NCBI GenBank assembly: GCA_024196135.1
Contig: JAMQCK010000069.1
Location: 37,626 to 101,625 of the forward strand
Origin: Pleurotus ostreatus/Saccharomyces cerevisiae fusant
Lineage: Eukaryota > Opisthokonta
DNA length: 64,000 bases
Direction of reading: 5' to 3'
The number at the start of each line of letters is the position of its first letter. The first letter of the stretch is position 1. The notes below the pieces were generated by a model, which did not search any database, was not told where the DNA came from, and saw only the letters and a program-made list of their open reading frames with translations. This document shows, one piece after another, positions 47,845-59,748 of the stretch. The position numbers and the translations under genes are program-made.

Positions 47845-50254
47845 ATGCGTTGGATCCGCCCCTCTGACTTCCGCAGCCGCAAGGCGTTCCTCCAGGCCAT
47901 TCAGGCCGAGCAGGCGGATATCGTGCAAACGGAGAAGCGTCAGGTGGGTAATTCGAGTTCTTTCTCATCCGCTTGCAATCACAACCAGGCCCAGTACTGA
48001 CCGACTTTATCTTATAGTGGAGCAACGTCGATCTGGACCCGAGCCCGCAGAAGGACAGGACATGGAACTCGTTCGTCTACCTGGCATTCTGGCTGTCTCG
48101 TGCGTACGCTTGACTTTGGAGTGCGATGACTGTGTGGCTGATTAAGACTTGATAGACGCCGCTAACGGGAGTGCGTGGACGTCGGGCTCGTCTGCTATCA
48201 CTTTGGGGCTGTCGCCACTTAGCGCGTGGCTGGCGTTGGCGTTTGCGCACTTTTTCATCACGATCCTCATCGTGCTGAAGTGAGTGAGCTGCGCTGATAG
48301 CATTGCGCATCGTCTGACGCGCACACAGTGGACGCGGTCCTTCTCGGTACCATATTGGCTTCCCGGTCATGGCGCGGTCCGCCTTCGGCGTATGGGGCAG
48401 CTACATGGTCATCTTCATGCGGTGAGTCAGATGCTTCCTCTATAGGGGACCGAGAAACTTAACGTACGACAGAGCGGTCGTCTGCATCGTCTGGAATGGC
48501 GTGAACAGCTACTACGGGGGTCGGCTCGTCAGTGTAGCCATCAAGGCTATATGGCCCCGTTGGGGTGATTTGCCAAACGCGCTGCCCGCCAGCGCAGGGA
48601 TCACGTCCACGGACATGGCTGCGTGTGAGTTCGCCATCTCGTCTAGTCGATTCCCACTGACGGAGTTATCTTCTCAGTCTGGATCTTCATGCTCGTCTTC
48701 GGCAGCATGTCCTTCATCCATGCGCGCGACCTCCGGTACTTCTACCAAGTCAAGTCCATCTTGGTCTTCATCGTGATGCACGCGCTGTTGATCTGGTGCG
48801 TATACACCACCTTCCTCGCCAACACCCTACTTACAGGCGCTGCAGGTGGATGGTCAAGGCGCGCGGCGTCGACTTCACGGTCTTCCCCGAGGCGAAGATG
48901 TCCACGGACACGAAGGCGTGGCTCGTGCTACAAGCCTTCAATGCGGGACTTGGGACGGCGTCGTCGGTTACGGTGAACCAGGGAGATATCGCTCGCTATG
49001 CGAGGCATCCCAACGACCAGTTGTGGACGACGTTGATCGGTGAGCTCGCATTCGGGCCGCGACTGGCTTGACCTCTTACTGACCACGCGGCAGGGTACCC
49101 GATCGCGTCTGCCCTACCCTGCTTGTACGGTATCCTTGTCGCATCCGCCAGCAAGAAGATTACCGGGACGCCGCTTTGGAATCTGTGGGAGTATGTACAC
49201 CTGCTCCTCTTAGCGACTCCGTAACTGATCCCACCACAGCACCCTTGACTACATGCTCGACCAGTACCCCGAGTCCGAGAACCGAGGCGCACGCTTCGGG
49301 ATCTTCCTCCTGGCGTCGATTCTTGCGCTCGCGTATGTTGGTACAAACTTGGCGATCAAGTGCGTTACTTCATGTTGTTCACTCGCGTCCGTCTCTGACA
49401 TCGACATGCGCATCGTAGCTCCCTTCCGTTCGCTTCCGACATGACAGCGCTTTTCCCTAAGTACTTTACGATCAGGCGTGGACAATTCGTCGGCACCATG
49501 CTCGGCGTCTGTATCGTTCCTTGGAGTGCGTCCTGTTTCCCCATGACTTCGACTGCTGTACTATTGTCCATCAAGAGATCCTCGTATCTGCGAAGGCCTT
49601 CTTGACGTTCCTATCGGGCTACGGCTACTGGCTGGCGCCAATCGCGGCGGTGCTCACTATGGATTATTACGTGCGTTGTGTCTCGTCGAAGCAGGCTTCT
49701 ATTCTGACGGTCTTGCTCAGTACGTCAAGCGTGGCAATATCGAGCTGGCTGCCCTCTACACCGGGGCGCCGACCGGGAGATACTACTTCAACAAGGTATG
49801 GCGCACGAGTCCCTCTTGTCGTAGCTCGCTCACACCACACGGCAGGGCTGGAACTGGCGCGCCATCTCGGTGGTGATCCTCTCGCTGCTACCTTGTATGC
49901 CCGGCTTCGCGAACAGCGTCGCGACCGAGCCCTTGAGCATCAGCAAGACATCACAACGACTCTTTTACATAGGGTATGCTCCTCCCTCGTCTAACATGAT
50001 AGCTCGAGACTGACAACACCAACAGCTTCGTCCTCACATACGCCATCGCGTGTGTAATGTACTATCTCATCTGCTTAGTCTTCCCGGTGCCGCGGATGGA
50101 CGACTCGTTCGAGGCCGTCGCCGATGCCAATGACGCGCGCGAGGCAGCCGGCGGGAAGTTGGTGTTGATGGGCGGGGAGAAGGCCGATGGAGATTCCGAG
50201 ACGATTTCTGACGACAAAAAAAGTGTGGCGGAGGTTTATGTTTTACCAGCTTGA
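47845..50254 (+). CDS. NCS1-family nucleobase/allantoin permease
   Basis: Plasma-membrane proton symporter of the fungal Fur branch (uracil, allantoin, or a related compound); specificity cannot be read off. Start at 47845 (MRWIRPSDFRSRKAFLQAI). About a dozen exons give, in order: WSNVDLDPSP and RTWNSFVYLAFWLS (entry to TM1); GRGPSRYHIGFPVMARSAFG; VCIVWNGVNSYYGG (TM3 region); FNAGLGTASSVTVNQGDIARY; NSLPFASDMTALFPKY and IRRGQFVGTMLG; GYGYWLAPIAAVLTMDYYV; and GWNWRAISVVILSLLPCMPGF. The Asn/Asp-rich and WxGxxxYxGG residues fit NCS1 proteins. The polar C-tail ends at 50254. No broken frame seen, though the short exon near 49720 is tentative. Confidence 0.93.
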
Positions 50255-50640
50255 TGATTTCATTATGACTCTCAGTGGATCTAGACAACATCGCGCGAGA
50301 TATGTTGTAGAACAGGTATCATATCGAGCTCGTCGTTGAACGGCGCTGACCACCGCCCGCAACCCGGTAAACACCGGCCTCAACATTACCTACCTGACTT
50401 CAACCGTGCCTGGTATGTTTGGGCCTCGGGAGCTGTAGAATTCAGTCTGCATGTTTGCGACCGCACGAGTGTGCCCTTCCGTACAGGCCGGATGGCCGTA
50501 TATCTCAATGATCAGCGCGACAAGGTACGTTTACAGCTGACAGCTCAATGTATACCGCGCAACTGATGGTAGCTGTTCGACGCAGGCGGACTTGTCGCTC
50601 GTCAAGGGTGCTTTGGTACTGCTCAGAGGTCTGAAGATGG
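50255..50640. other. Promoter region of the DPBB gene, no gene seen
   Basis: Only short frames between the permease stop and the TATA box at 50641. Confidence 0.5.
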
Positions 50641-50647
50641 TATAAAG
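50641..50647 (+). promoter_or_regulatory. TATA box of the DPBB gene
   Basis: TATAAAG, 91 nt before the ATG at 50732; spacing similar to the HMG genes. Confidence 0.6.
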
Positions 50648-50731
50648 GGCCACTGGTACGCTCCCCCACCATCGTCAACACGGTCTGCACTCCTTCTTTT
50701 CGTTATCTACCCTTCAACCTACTCGTTTGTT

Positions 50732-51376
50732 ATGTTCTGCAAGGTCGTCCTCACTTTTGTCGCCGCGCTGGCTGTCACAGCCGCCGCTGCCCCGCCCTCT
50801 TCGTCGGATGGACTCACATTTGGTGCGTCCAGATGCGACCTCGAAGGATATCCCGCTGATCAAATATGCAGATAATTCAAGCCAGGCCTCACTGGCGAGT
50901 ACGTCGGTCGCGCTGCCGTCCTCCAGCAGCATTTCGAATGCCACTGGCGACGCCACCGACGAGGTCTTTGTTGCCGCGCTCAGTGGACGCGGTCAGATAC
51001 CTGACCTATCCCACCTGTATTCCAAGCTCACGCGTCGTTCACCAGCTACATACTACACACCGAACAACAACTACGGCGCCTGTGGTAAGAGGATTAAGAA
51101 CAGAGAGCACGCTGTGGCGCTCTCGAGCGACAAGTACGCCGGCGGTGCGCACTGCGGCAAGAAGATTACCGCGCATCGTGAGTCCATGCCTCAGTCTCCA
51201 TTATATACAGCATCCTAACCGAAGCTCTCTCAGACAATGGCAAGAAAGTCGTCGCCACCGTTCGCGACCTCTGCCCGAGCTGTGCGGCCAACAGCCTCGA
51301 CCTGACGCCCTCCGCCTTCTAGAAGCTGGCAAAGCTGGGAAAGGGCAACATTGCGGTACTCTGGAATATTGACTGA
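50732..51376 (+). pseudogene. Secreted barwin/RlpA-like double-psi beta-barrel protein with in-frame stop
   Basis: Small secreted protein of the expansin/barwin-like DPBB fold, common in plant-associated and wood-decay fungi; role unknown. Exons 50732-50822, 50872-51177 and 51234-51376 join in phase. Signal peptide MFCKVVLTFVAALAVTAAA. A Ser/Thr-rich linker precedes the barrel, which reads ATYYTPNNNYGACGKRI, then GGAHCGKKITA and VVATVRDLCPSCAANSLDL. After LTPSAF there is an in-frame TAG (51320-51322). Beyond it the frame continues with the expected last strand, KLAKLGKGNIAVLWNID, and a proper stop. A single C-to-T change in CAG would explain it. So the protein lacks the last ~17 residues unless the stop is read through or is a sequencing error. 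Confidence 0.8.
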
Positions 51377-52373
51377 GATATGAGGGATCCTCGAGATCTG
51401 TCGTAAACCCGACCGGTAAAGCTGGTGAAGGCGCGGGCTCCTTTCTTATTTATTGGCGAGTTGTACTTATGTGTGGGAGACGAAGTGCGTCTATTTATGA
51501 GCTGCATTGCTAACACAGAGTTGCGATACGTGCTGGATGCCTGCAAAATGCCGGAGATGACTTCGGTATGAAAGAGCAATTCCTCATTCTCATACTCGAG
51601 CGGTGATGACGGTCTTCAGCCAGGGGCGGGGAGCTGGGAATGGAAGATGTTGGCTTGTACACCAAGGAAGGCCTTCCGTACAGTTTCGCATTGCAGAGGA
51701 GAATCAGACAAGGTGGTAGAGAAGAACAAGGGCGCCAGTTGGCAGCCCAAAGGGTTGATAGTTTGATCGGACCGGTACACGTGCTATCTGCTATTGTGCC
51801 GGATTAGGACACAAGTCCGGGTCAGGTCGGTCGACCAATGGTCAACCGCTGCCTTTGTGGGCGGGACGCAAGCATCTTGAGGTGAACAGCAGGACTAGCA
51901 AGCGCTATGACGTAGGTCAAACCCCGAGGCGTCGCTGCATTGCTGCCACGATACGACGACTGGCTTCATGCGATGGGCGGGGCGATGCGAGCGATGGATC
52001 CAGATAGGCGAGGGTTCGTCGGCGGCCCCAGGTAGACATCGGGATAGCGAGTGCGCTATGGGTGCACGAGACTTCGCATACATCGTGAGGCCCAGTTGGG
52101 CATCGCCGGCCCAAGCGACGAGCAAGTCGCGTCGTGCATGGGGCGCGGAAACGACGGCAGGGCTCGAGCTTGATGCAGAGGTCAAGTCGCGTTTGTGATG
52201 GTTTCACGGCGAGCGGGTGCCGGAGCGCCATCTGCGATGACCGACGGTGCAGCGGAGGCCATCATCGAAGAGCCGTCGGTCCCTAGGTCGCGGCGGCTTC
52301 GCGCGGGGAGGTCAGCTCAGGGCTGGAATGCGCATGACGATGCGCGGCGGCGAGCTCAGCGACAAGTCGAATG
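51377..52373. other. Intergenic stretch, no gene seen
   Basis: Between the DPBB gene and A7, which are convergent. Short frames only; no repeat noticed. Confidence 0.5.
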
Positions 52374-53640
52374 CTATCCGGCGGTCGCGAGATCCGTATA
52401 TCGACCGTCGAGTGACGCGCCGAAGTGGAAATACGCCCAGTCGCTGCTGGAGAACTCCTGCGTCGGGAAGCGCCCGTTTCGCTGTACCCACTTCGGAGGT
52501 TCCTTGGGGGCCGGCAGCTTCTGTTGAGCGATGGGGGGATGTTTGCGCCGGCGCGAGGAGGCTGAGGTCCATGCGTAAGGGGAAAGGTCGAGGCCGCGTT
52601 GCTGGCGACGGAGCTTGCTTGGCTGGCGGGTCTTTGAGAACCAGTCCATGACCTTGGCGCGCGCGTGTACGATGCCGGGGCCCTCCAGCGGGACCCTGTC
52701 GCGAATATTGTCAAGTGTGAGTATGAGGCTGTTCGGGTCCGTGGCGTTGAGGTAACCGGATGCTTCAGAGCCATCTATAGTCATGTCGTCCAATTCCCTG
52801 ATAGGGGCGTCAATGAACCACCGAGGGACGCGAGCACTTGTACTCGTCCAGCGCATTCGGAGGAACCCGATCATTGTCTGCCACTGCTTGACCACGTCCG
52901 AGAGGGTGTCGCGATGGTGGCCGAGGGCCTCCGCTGCGAAGGTGCTGACGGAGAATGGATGGGCGTAGCATTCGACGACGGGGAACTCGTCGCTTCCTTC
53001 GAGGAGAGGGGTATATTCGGTTGGACTGGTCCATCCATTGAGGTCGTCCTCTGTTTGAGGTTGCATTGGAAATTCATCTTGCAGTCGACGGGCGGCGTCG
53101 GAGAATGGAATGAACACATAGCGGTAGCGACCAGATGGGGGAGCAAGCTATCGAATTGGGTCAGTATCCCGCAACAAACTGATGCATGCGACGGACTGCA
53201 GTCAGCGGTCTACGAGGCGACATGTCGTCCTTGCCTCGAAAGTAGACGCCAGCATGATCAATGAATTTGATAGCTTCGACATAGGTCTTTACGGTGGGTA
53301 CAAGAACAAACTCATTGTTGAAGTAGAGTCGCGCGATATCGGGTCGGACTGTGCGAGTGGTGAGCGGGACGAGCGCGATGACTACGATGCAACGAACAAT
53401 ACAAAGCATTGTCAGCGGATGGAATGTAGTACGCAAGACCGCCTCGATCGAGGCCCCACACCCATTCTTTCCTCCCATCCTACGATACGATGAGTTCGCG
53501 GGATGTATGTGGAGGCAGGAAATGTTTACCATTACGGGGTCGACATCTGCGTCGTCAGGTCGAAGAATCAAGCGACAGCACGCCACAGGGTCTTGCACGC
53601 CGGTTATGGGGCAGAGAAACTTGGGGTGGTACCGCGGCAT
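52374..53640 (-). CDS. Family A protein A7 (degenerate HNH-like)
   Basis: Unknown function. Start at 53640 (MPRYHPKFLCPITGVQDPV). Exon 2 is GKEWVWGLDRGGLAYYI to ADNALY, exon 3 RPDIARLYFNNEFVLVPT to RRPLTA, last exon LAPPSGRYRYVFIPFSDAA. The core DNALYFRPDIA is N-x8-A. Later blocks: VVECYAHPFSVST, PRWFIDAPIRELDDMTI, LRRQQRGLD (the basic RRSxR block is altered) and NGRFPTQEFSSSDWAYF (SSS for SSN). It stands alone, ~900 bp from A8, and is the most diverged copy on the right side. Intact. Confidence 0.8.
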
Positions 53641-54547
53641 AGCTTGCCGGGTGCTTAGTTGATGGGGAAGAGAGGCGAAAATGTGCGTTGACCAAGGCGT
53701 CTTGACGCGTGACGCCGCGGCCTTTGTGGCGCTGGAAGTCACCATGCATAAACGCACCGCCGACGCGTAAACAGACTCCGATAGTGACATAGCCGCTGGA
53801 CCGTACGTCGCTTATTGGATGACAGTGTACTGCGCAGGTCCTTTGTTTTCAGTTTGTGCATGTTTCAACTCGGCCGCCACGCTGGTCGGCGCACGCACCG
53901 ATTGAACAATGGACCAGGACCTCAAGTCCGACACAAATCATCCGATGATAACAGCGCGGGCCGAGAACGTATATTCAGCCCGTTCGAGTCTTCGTTGCGC
54001 TACAGCAAACTGTTCGGACCGTCACTGCCCAGGTTCGCCCAACGGACTCCGAGGGGCTGCATTCCATTGTCCGATAAAATAGAGATAATTTAGAGTGAGA
54101 CGCCTGCACGGTATGCATATCGTTTGGAGCAGCGCAAGAAAGTCGCAAGCAACTAGGTGGCGCCGTACATTTCTGCCGCGGGCGCTGGGCGTTGTTACGG
54201 TAGAGGCCGCCGCCGAGCGTATAGCGCGGAGTCTACTAGAGCATGCGGGCGGAGACGAGCGCGCGCTCGGGGGCGCGCGTCGGACTGAAGTGTCTTCACG
54301 GCTCAAGCGCAGAGCGAGGAGACCGCGAAGCGGCAGTTTCCACGTGCAGCGGGCGTCGCGCGGCGGGGAGACGTGAGCTGCGGGCTAATAGATGTGGAGC
54401 CTCGCCGCCGCATAACACGGAGGGTGCTCGTGAGCGCAAGGAAGCAACGCGGTGGCGAAGACTTTGGGGGGAGCCTGCGACGCGTATTCATTCGTGGCGC
54501 GACGCGTCAGTCGGCATGCCTCCCAGCGTCGAAGATAGGGCGAGTGG
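53641..54547. other. Intergenic stretch, no gene seen
   Basis: Promoter of A7 and 3' side of A8. Near 53690 a block with CTTGACGCGTGACGCC recalls the A5/A6 promoter word CGCGTGAC. No gene. Confidence 0.5.
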
Positions 54548-55826
54548 TTAGCTCTTCCCGGGCAACGCGAGACCGATGTTGTAGCAGAAGAACGCCCAAT
54601 CATTACTCGAGAACTTGCGCGTCGGGAAGCGGCCGGTGCGCTTCGTCCACGAGGGAGGGTATCGGAACGGGTCCGCGTCTTCGGGCGTCGGCCACGGCGC
54701 CTCGCGCACGGGGTCCGGCCTGTAAACGGGCTCCGGCTTGCCGTAGGGATTGTATCGCCTGCGTATTCGCTCGGAGCGGCGGACCTCTATCGGCTCGGGA
54801 AGGATTGGAGGCTGTTCTTCGGGTATGGACTTCGGGTCGACGCCATGGGCCCATTCGGATACGCCGGCCTGTAGTTCGTCGTCGCCCTCGTCGACGACTC
54901 TATTGCGATCATTCTGGCCGTTACTTTGCGAAGTTATCGTATAGCCACTTGCTTGCGAGCTCGCGATGGTGATGTCGTCATCCTCCATGCTTGGGGTGTC
55001 GATGAACCATTGAGGGACGCGCGCTCGAGTCATGGTTACTTTCCATAGTTCAACGATCTGTGATGCCGCGGTCGCGTACTGAGCCGTGGACATCGCGCCC
55101 AGTCCACGACGTTCTAGAGCCTTCTCTGCGAGAGTGCAGACGTAGTAAGGATGGGCGTAGCACTCGACGATAGGAAAGGCATCACATCCTCTCGCAAATC
55201 CTGGTCCCAAGATCGGGTTTACCCAGCCGGTCAGATCGTCTGCGGTCTGCGGCTGCATAGTGAACTCCTTTTGTAGTTCACGAGCAGCATCCGTGAGCGG
55301 GATGAAGACGTATCGATATAGTCCACTTTGTGGTTTGAGCTAAGCGCACCGTGTCAGAGTTCGCGGAAACGAAGGTACAAGAATGTGCGTACCGCTGTTA
55401 AGGGACGGCGAGGGGACCTGTCGTGCTCGTCCCTGCGTAGAACACGTGAATGGTCTAAGAAGTCCATAATTTCTTTGACCATTTTGAAGGTTGGAGCGAG
55501 GATAAATTGGTAGGACGCGTAGAGATCCGCGATGTCTTTGCGCACTGAACAACATTCAATAAGACGAATGAGCCATCTAGCACGTGACGCACAATACAGC
55601 GAGTTATGAGCGGTGGCAATATGGTAAGGAAGTTGGCCACGCTTCAGTCCCCAAACCCACTCGGTGTAGGCCACCTGCAAGGGTGAGCTAGATGCATGGC
55701 TCTTAGCGTAAGCCTGCGCACCTGCATTGCATCCGCATCGTCAGCTAAATCTGGGACAGGCTTTACCCTGTATAGGTCTTCGGTAATGCCTGAGAAGGGG
55801 CACTTTTCCCAAGGATGCTTGCCCAT
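54548..55826 (-). CDS. Family A protein A8 (degenerate HNH-like)
   Basis: Unknown function; best-resolved copy. Exons 55722-55826, 55593-55674, 55393-55544 and 54548-55339 sum to 1131 nt and give 376 residues. Start MGKHPWEKCPFSG (Cys9). Exon 2 VAYTEWVWGLKRGGLPYHI. The core runs from N59 to A68 (NSLYLRKDIA) and is followed by YQFILAPT. Exon 4 starts LKPQSGLYRYVFIPLTDAA and includes IVECYAHPYYVC, WFIDTPSMEDDDITI, RRSERIRRRYNPYGKP and GRFPTRKFSSNDWAFF (349-364). An in-frame ATG 22 codons upstream (55892) could extend it by MVQAPC..., but that segment is a conserved noncoding-like block in copies where it has no ATG. Head to head with B3. Confidence 0.85.
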
Positions 55827-56202
55827 ATTCGCGAGAAGGAGATGGAGGGGGTGGTTGAGAAGGAACGATGAGAGACAAGGCGCTTGGACCATTGCGACTC
55901 CGCTGATGGCATCAGTGGAGGAATGGCAAACGCCGGCGCCTAGATCACCGATCGCCGTCGTGCTCTTTGTTTTCTACCATATGGAGAATGACATGCGCCA
56001 CCAAGATGCATCGACCAGGCGGCGACCGACCGGGAAAGAATGGAGCTCCAAAACAAAGAGTAGGAAATGCTCACCGCAGCAACGGTATATCCGTAGTCAA
56101 AGCTCCGACCACATATAAGAGGCGGACTCGGATGAGCTCCCCTCAGCGAACTCCTCTCTCCTCTCTCTTTCCCAACGCGTGTCCCCATATATCCCGCCAG
56201 CT
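55827..56202. promoter_or_regulatory. Putative bidirectional promoter between A8 and B3
   Basis: The 376 bp between the two ATGs hold the GGTCCAAGCGCC block (minus strand, from 55892), the dyad at 55899-55921, and a CT-rich tract just before the B3 ATG. No other gene fits. Confidence 0.6.
55899..55921. promoter_or_regulatory. Inverted-repeat element upstream of A8
   Basis: CTCCGCTGAT, 3-bp spacer, ATCAGTGGAG: 10-bp arms with one mismatch, ~73 bp before the A8 start. Recurs upstream of A9, A10 and A11. Confidence 0.6.
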
Positions 56203-57689
56203 ATGCCACCCGGCAAGCCTCCTGAGAAGGGGGACGCCGGGGGTGATAGTGATGGCCGTACGCTTGCACGCCCGCGCCGAAACCGTGACCCTCTCAGACA
56301 CACGACGCCCCCGTATGTCAGAGGTGCACGGCCGAAGACCATGAAGAAGAAGTTGGACGCCATCATCGGAAGGAAGTCATGCATGTTCGGTGGGCTCCAG
56401 GATCCGAATCACATAGAGTTCGCGCATTGGCTCTGTAGAGAGCTCGAGAGCCAAGAGCCGGACATGGTAAGGGCCAACTTCGCCGTACAGAGTCTTGGCT
56501 GATTCGCTCTCAGTTCAATCGTATACAGAATGCGATCGGAACCCTCGTCAAATTGAGTGACGGCTCATTTGTCCGAGAGCTTCACCTCGATTCCCCGAGG
56601 AATCAGGAGTCGAGTGCGTGGTCGTTGGCATTTTGTCAGGCTACAGTCCACTAACTTCTGTCTTGCAGTGACCTCCTCCATGCACTCGCTGTTCGATGGT
56701 CGAAATGGAGTCGGGAGTGGCTCATTTTGCCTGGTTCCTATCCCCCTGCTCCCCCGTTTGGACCGGATCCGGGACAATCCCCACATGGACCCTCAAGAGG
56801 TATGTTTATGCGGCCAAACCTTCCCAGCATGTCGCTCACGAGCTCATTTCTATAGCTATTTCCCGAAGATACAAGTCTCTTCTACCTCCACGTCTTTCGA
56901 GGGTCAAAACCCATCCGCTTCAATCGTCAAGGTCCCCTTCTCCGATCCTACGACCATCTACCCTCCGCTGTACACGATCATAAAGACGCCGCACTTATCG
57001 ACGCAGTTTGTCGCCGTCCCAACCACACTGATGATGCGGCCAACCCCGACGATGCCGTCTCCTACTACACCATCGATCCCGACAACCCCGATTCAGAAGG
57101 ACTGCACGTTTTACGATCGCATCTCAGCATCGCCAATGTGCTTGCCGAAACGACGACAAAGCTGTATTACCACTGGAAGACCAAGAAGGAGCTTGAAGGA
57201 GCGGATAAGGCCCTCTTCAACGCTATGTGGCATATTACAGGGCATTGGGTCGATCCGAATGCAGAAGTACCAACTCCCATCTCCGAACCTCCCCTGCCCG
57301 TCGCGAACTCGGGTCTCTCTGTCCGCCGCCGGTCAGAGCGTATCAAGAACGCTTCTACGATGCCCGCGTCTCATTCGAAACCAATGGCCAGTGCTCGCAA
57401 GCGCGATGGTCATGGCAGCGCGCCGACCGTGCTCGCCACGTCTGGCTCGGCAACTGTGACGCGCAAACGCTCCATTGGCAAGATCTCCGGCGAGACAGCA
57501 GCGAAGCCACCCCAGAAACGCGCACGCACGACGTCTATTGCGAAGGGCAAAGCGCCTGCGACGACCGCCAAGTCATCTGCCCGTGTCGCGCCTGCTCCTA
57601 CGGCGGCAAAGACGGCTTCTCGCCGCGCAGTCGACGTATCGGACACGGCGGCGCGTCCGTCGAAGCAGCGCAAGTTCAAGACGGATTGA
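56203..57689 (+). CDS. Family B protein B3: HNH-like core
   Basis: Probable HNH-type nuclease-related protein; activity is inference. Exons 56203-56466, 56514-56613, 56669-56799 and 56856-57689 sum to 1329 nt and encode 442 residues. Start MPPGKPPEKGDAGGDSDGR. The core has GRKSCMFGGLQDPNHIEF, then H75 in AHWLCRELES, then N118-x8-H127 in DSPRNQESMTSSMHSLFDG, and SFCLVP. The second half has LFYLHVFRGSKPIRF, a helical ETTTKLYYHWKTKKELEGA and a basic disordered tail with RRRSERIKNAS. The exon plan and phases equal those of B1 and B2. Divergent from A8. Confidence 0.85.
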
Positions 57690-58464
57690 TCGACCGCTAT
57701 CGATTTTTCCTACGCTCAACCCCAAGCCTTCTGGGACTTGCCGTGTCTTCCTCTACGTCGATCTGCCTGTCGCGTTCCTGGTCTTCGAGATGCTCTTCGA
57801 CAGACTCTCCGCCGCTACTGGTCAATTCCAACGCCCTTTGCGTCGTCTGGGTACTGGGACTGCTCGCTTCTATCCATCCATCAACGCTCTGTCACCGCGT
57901 ATATCTATGCATGCACCGAATTTTTTTTATTCACTAATATATGTTGTACGACTATGCCTATCAATTCATCCGATCGATCTCGACGGTTTCGTTCCTCGCG
58001 CCGCATCGCCTGGCCCTGCGAGGCGCCATGCACAAAGGTGAGGGCCGCAATCTGTGAGCAGCTCGGCAGCTTCGCTCGATTGTGTTGCACAGTAGGAGCT
58101 TCGTGACTGCCGACTCGCCAGGCGTTGAGCGCTACAGCCGGCATGAGAACTCAGATAGGCACTGGCTGTGAGCGCCTCAGGCATGCGGACAGTCGTCCGT
58201 GCAGTAGCAAAATTGGGGGTCGCCGGGGGAATAGCAAGAAGTTCTACTACGTGACTAGTTGCAGTGTTACTTGCGTAGAAAGGTAGAGACTCGGGATACG
58301 CTCGGTCTCGACGTCACATCATGCGGGCGCCGGAAGATAGTGTAAGTCCGGACGCAGACGCCGATCGTGCCGTCGTGGCAGGATATGTACTAGCTAGTGA
58401 TGCGTCGGGGCGTCAACGAAAATTGAGTACCCGCGTCGCTGTGAAAGAACACGACTGCGTTGCT
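57690..58464. other. Intergenic stretch between convergent B3 and A9
   Basis: Short frames only; no gene or repeat recognised. Confidence 0.5.
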
Positions 58465-59748
58465 CTAAGTGCTGCGAGCGGCGGTGACGGCGAGACCTAT
58501 ATTGTAGCAGAAAAATGCCCAGTCGTTACTCGAGAAACGTTGCGTAGGAAAGTGGCCGGCGAGCTTCGTCCACGCGGGCGGGTGTCGGAACGGATCTGCG
58601 TCTTCCGGGGACGGGCATGGCGCCTCGCGCACGGGATCCGGCATCTCCTGTTTCCTGCGCAAGTTGTAGCGCCTGCGTATCCGCTCGGAACGGCGGACTT
58701 CGGTCGGGTGTAAGAGGGTAGGTGGCTGTTGTGCCTCTGAAAGGAATTCGGGATCGACGACTAGGGCCCATTCCGATACACGCGCTCGCAGTACCTCGTC
58801 GCCCTCGTGGATGATTTGTGCGCGCCGGTCTTTGTGGTTGCTACATGCAAGCGAGGTGATGGTGTACCCGTACCCTTGCGAGCTCGGCACTGTGACGTCG
58901 TCGTCTTCCATGCTCGGATAGTCGATGAACCATTGAGGTACGTGAGCCGGTGTCGCGCCGACATCCCACAAGTCGAGGACCTCTGCTGCAGCGGTCGCAT
59001 ACTGGGCCGTAGCTGTAGTGCCCAGGCCGTTGTATTCGAATGCCTTGTCCGCATAATAGCAGATGGAGTACGGATGGGTGTAGCATTCGACAACGGGAAA
59101 GGCCTCGCAGCCTTCCCAAAACGATTCGCCCAGGAATGGATTCGCCCAGCCTTTCATATCGTCAGGGGTCTGCGGCTGCAGTTCGAATTCTTTCTGCAGT
59201 TCGCGAGCAGCATTTGTGAATGGGATAAAAGCATAACGATATAGGCCGTTGGGAGGTGCCAGCTATGTCTTCTGCGTCAGAGCAGAATAATGGAAGTGTG
59301 CATGGGTCGCGTACCGCTGTTAAGGGACGGCGGGGAGATCTGTCTTTTTCGTCTCGATGTAAGACGCGCGCGTGCTCTACAAAGTCCATGATCTCTTTGA
59401 CGAGTTTGAACGTCGGAACAAGGATAAACTGGTAGGATGCGTATAGATCTGCGATGTCCTTGCGCGCTGAGCAAGTTCAGCACCTCTGGCAGCGCATGCC
59501 ACATGTGACGCACCATAGAGTGAATTATGAGTATCAGCGAGATGATACGGAAGTCCGCCACGCTTGAGTCCCCAGACCCACTCGGTGCAGGCCACCTACG
59601 CACGTGAGCTGGGATGCAAAGGCCCAGGCGTGAAACTCCATACCTGCATTTCGTCTACATCGTCTGATAAGTCAGGAATAGGCTTGACTAGCCACAAGTC
59701 GTTGGTCATGCCCGAGAAGGGGCATCTCTTCCAGATCTCCTTGCCCAT
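58465..59748 (-). CDS. Family A protein A9 (degenerate HNH-like)
   Basis: Unknown function. Start at 59748 (MGKEIWKRCPFSGMTNDL). Exon 2 VACTEWVWGLKRGGLPYHL to HNSLY; exon 3 RKDIADLYASYQFILVPT to RRPLTA; exon 4 LAPPNGLYRYAFIPFTNAA. The core HNSLYARKDIA is N-x8-A. Later blocks: VVECYTHPYSIC, WFIDYPSMEDDDVTV, RRSERIRRRYNLRRKQ and GHFPTQRFSSNDWAFF (His for Arg). An in-frame upstream ATG at 59817 again reads MVQAPC. Part of the A8-A11 tandem group. Intact. Confidence 0.83.

Noticed and set aside
8944..57689. Family A/B pairs as a proven toxin-antidote or spore-killer system
   Set aside because: Pairing and a degenerate partner are suggestive only. No sequence feature shows toxicity, and B genes resemble HNH nucleases only at a few residues. 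Kept as a hypothesis within the pairing finding.
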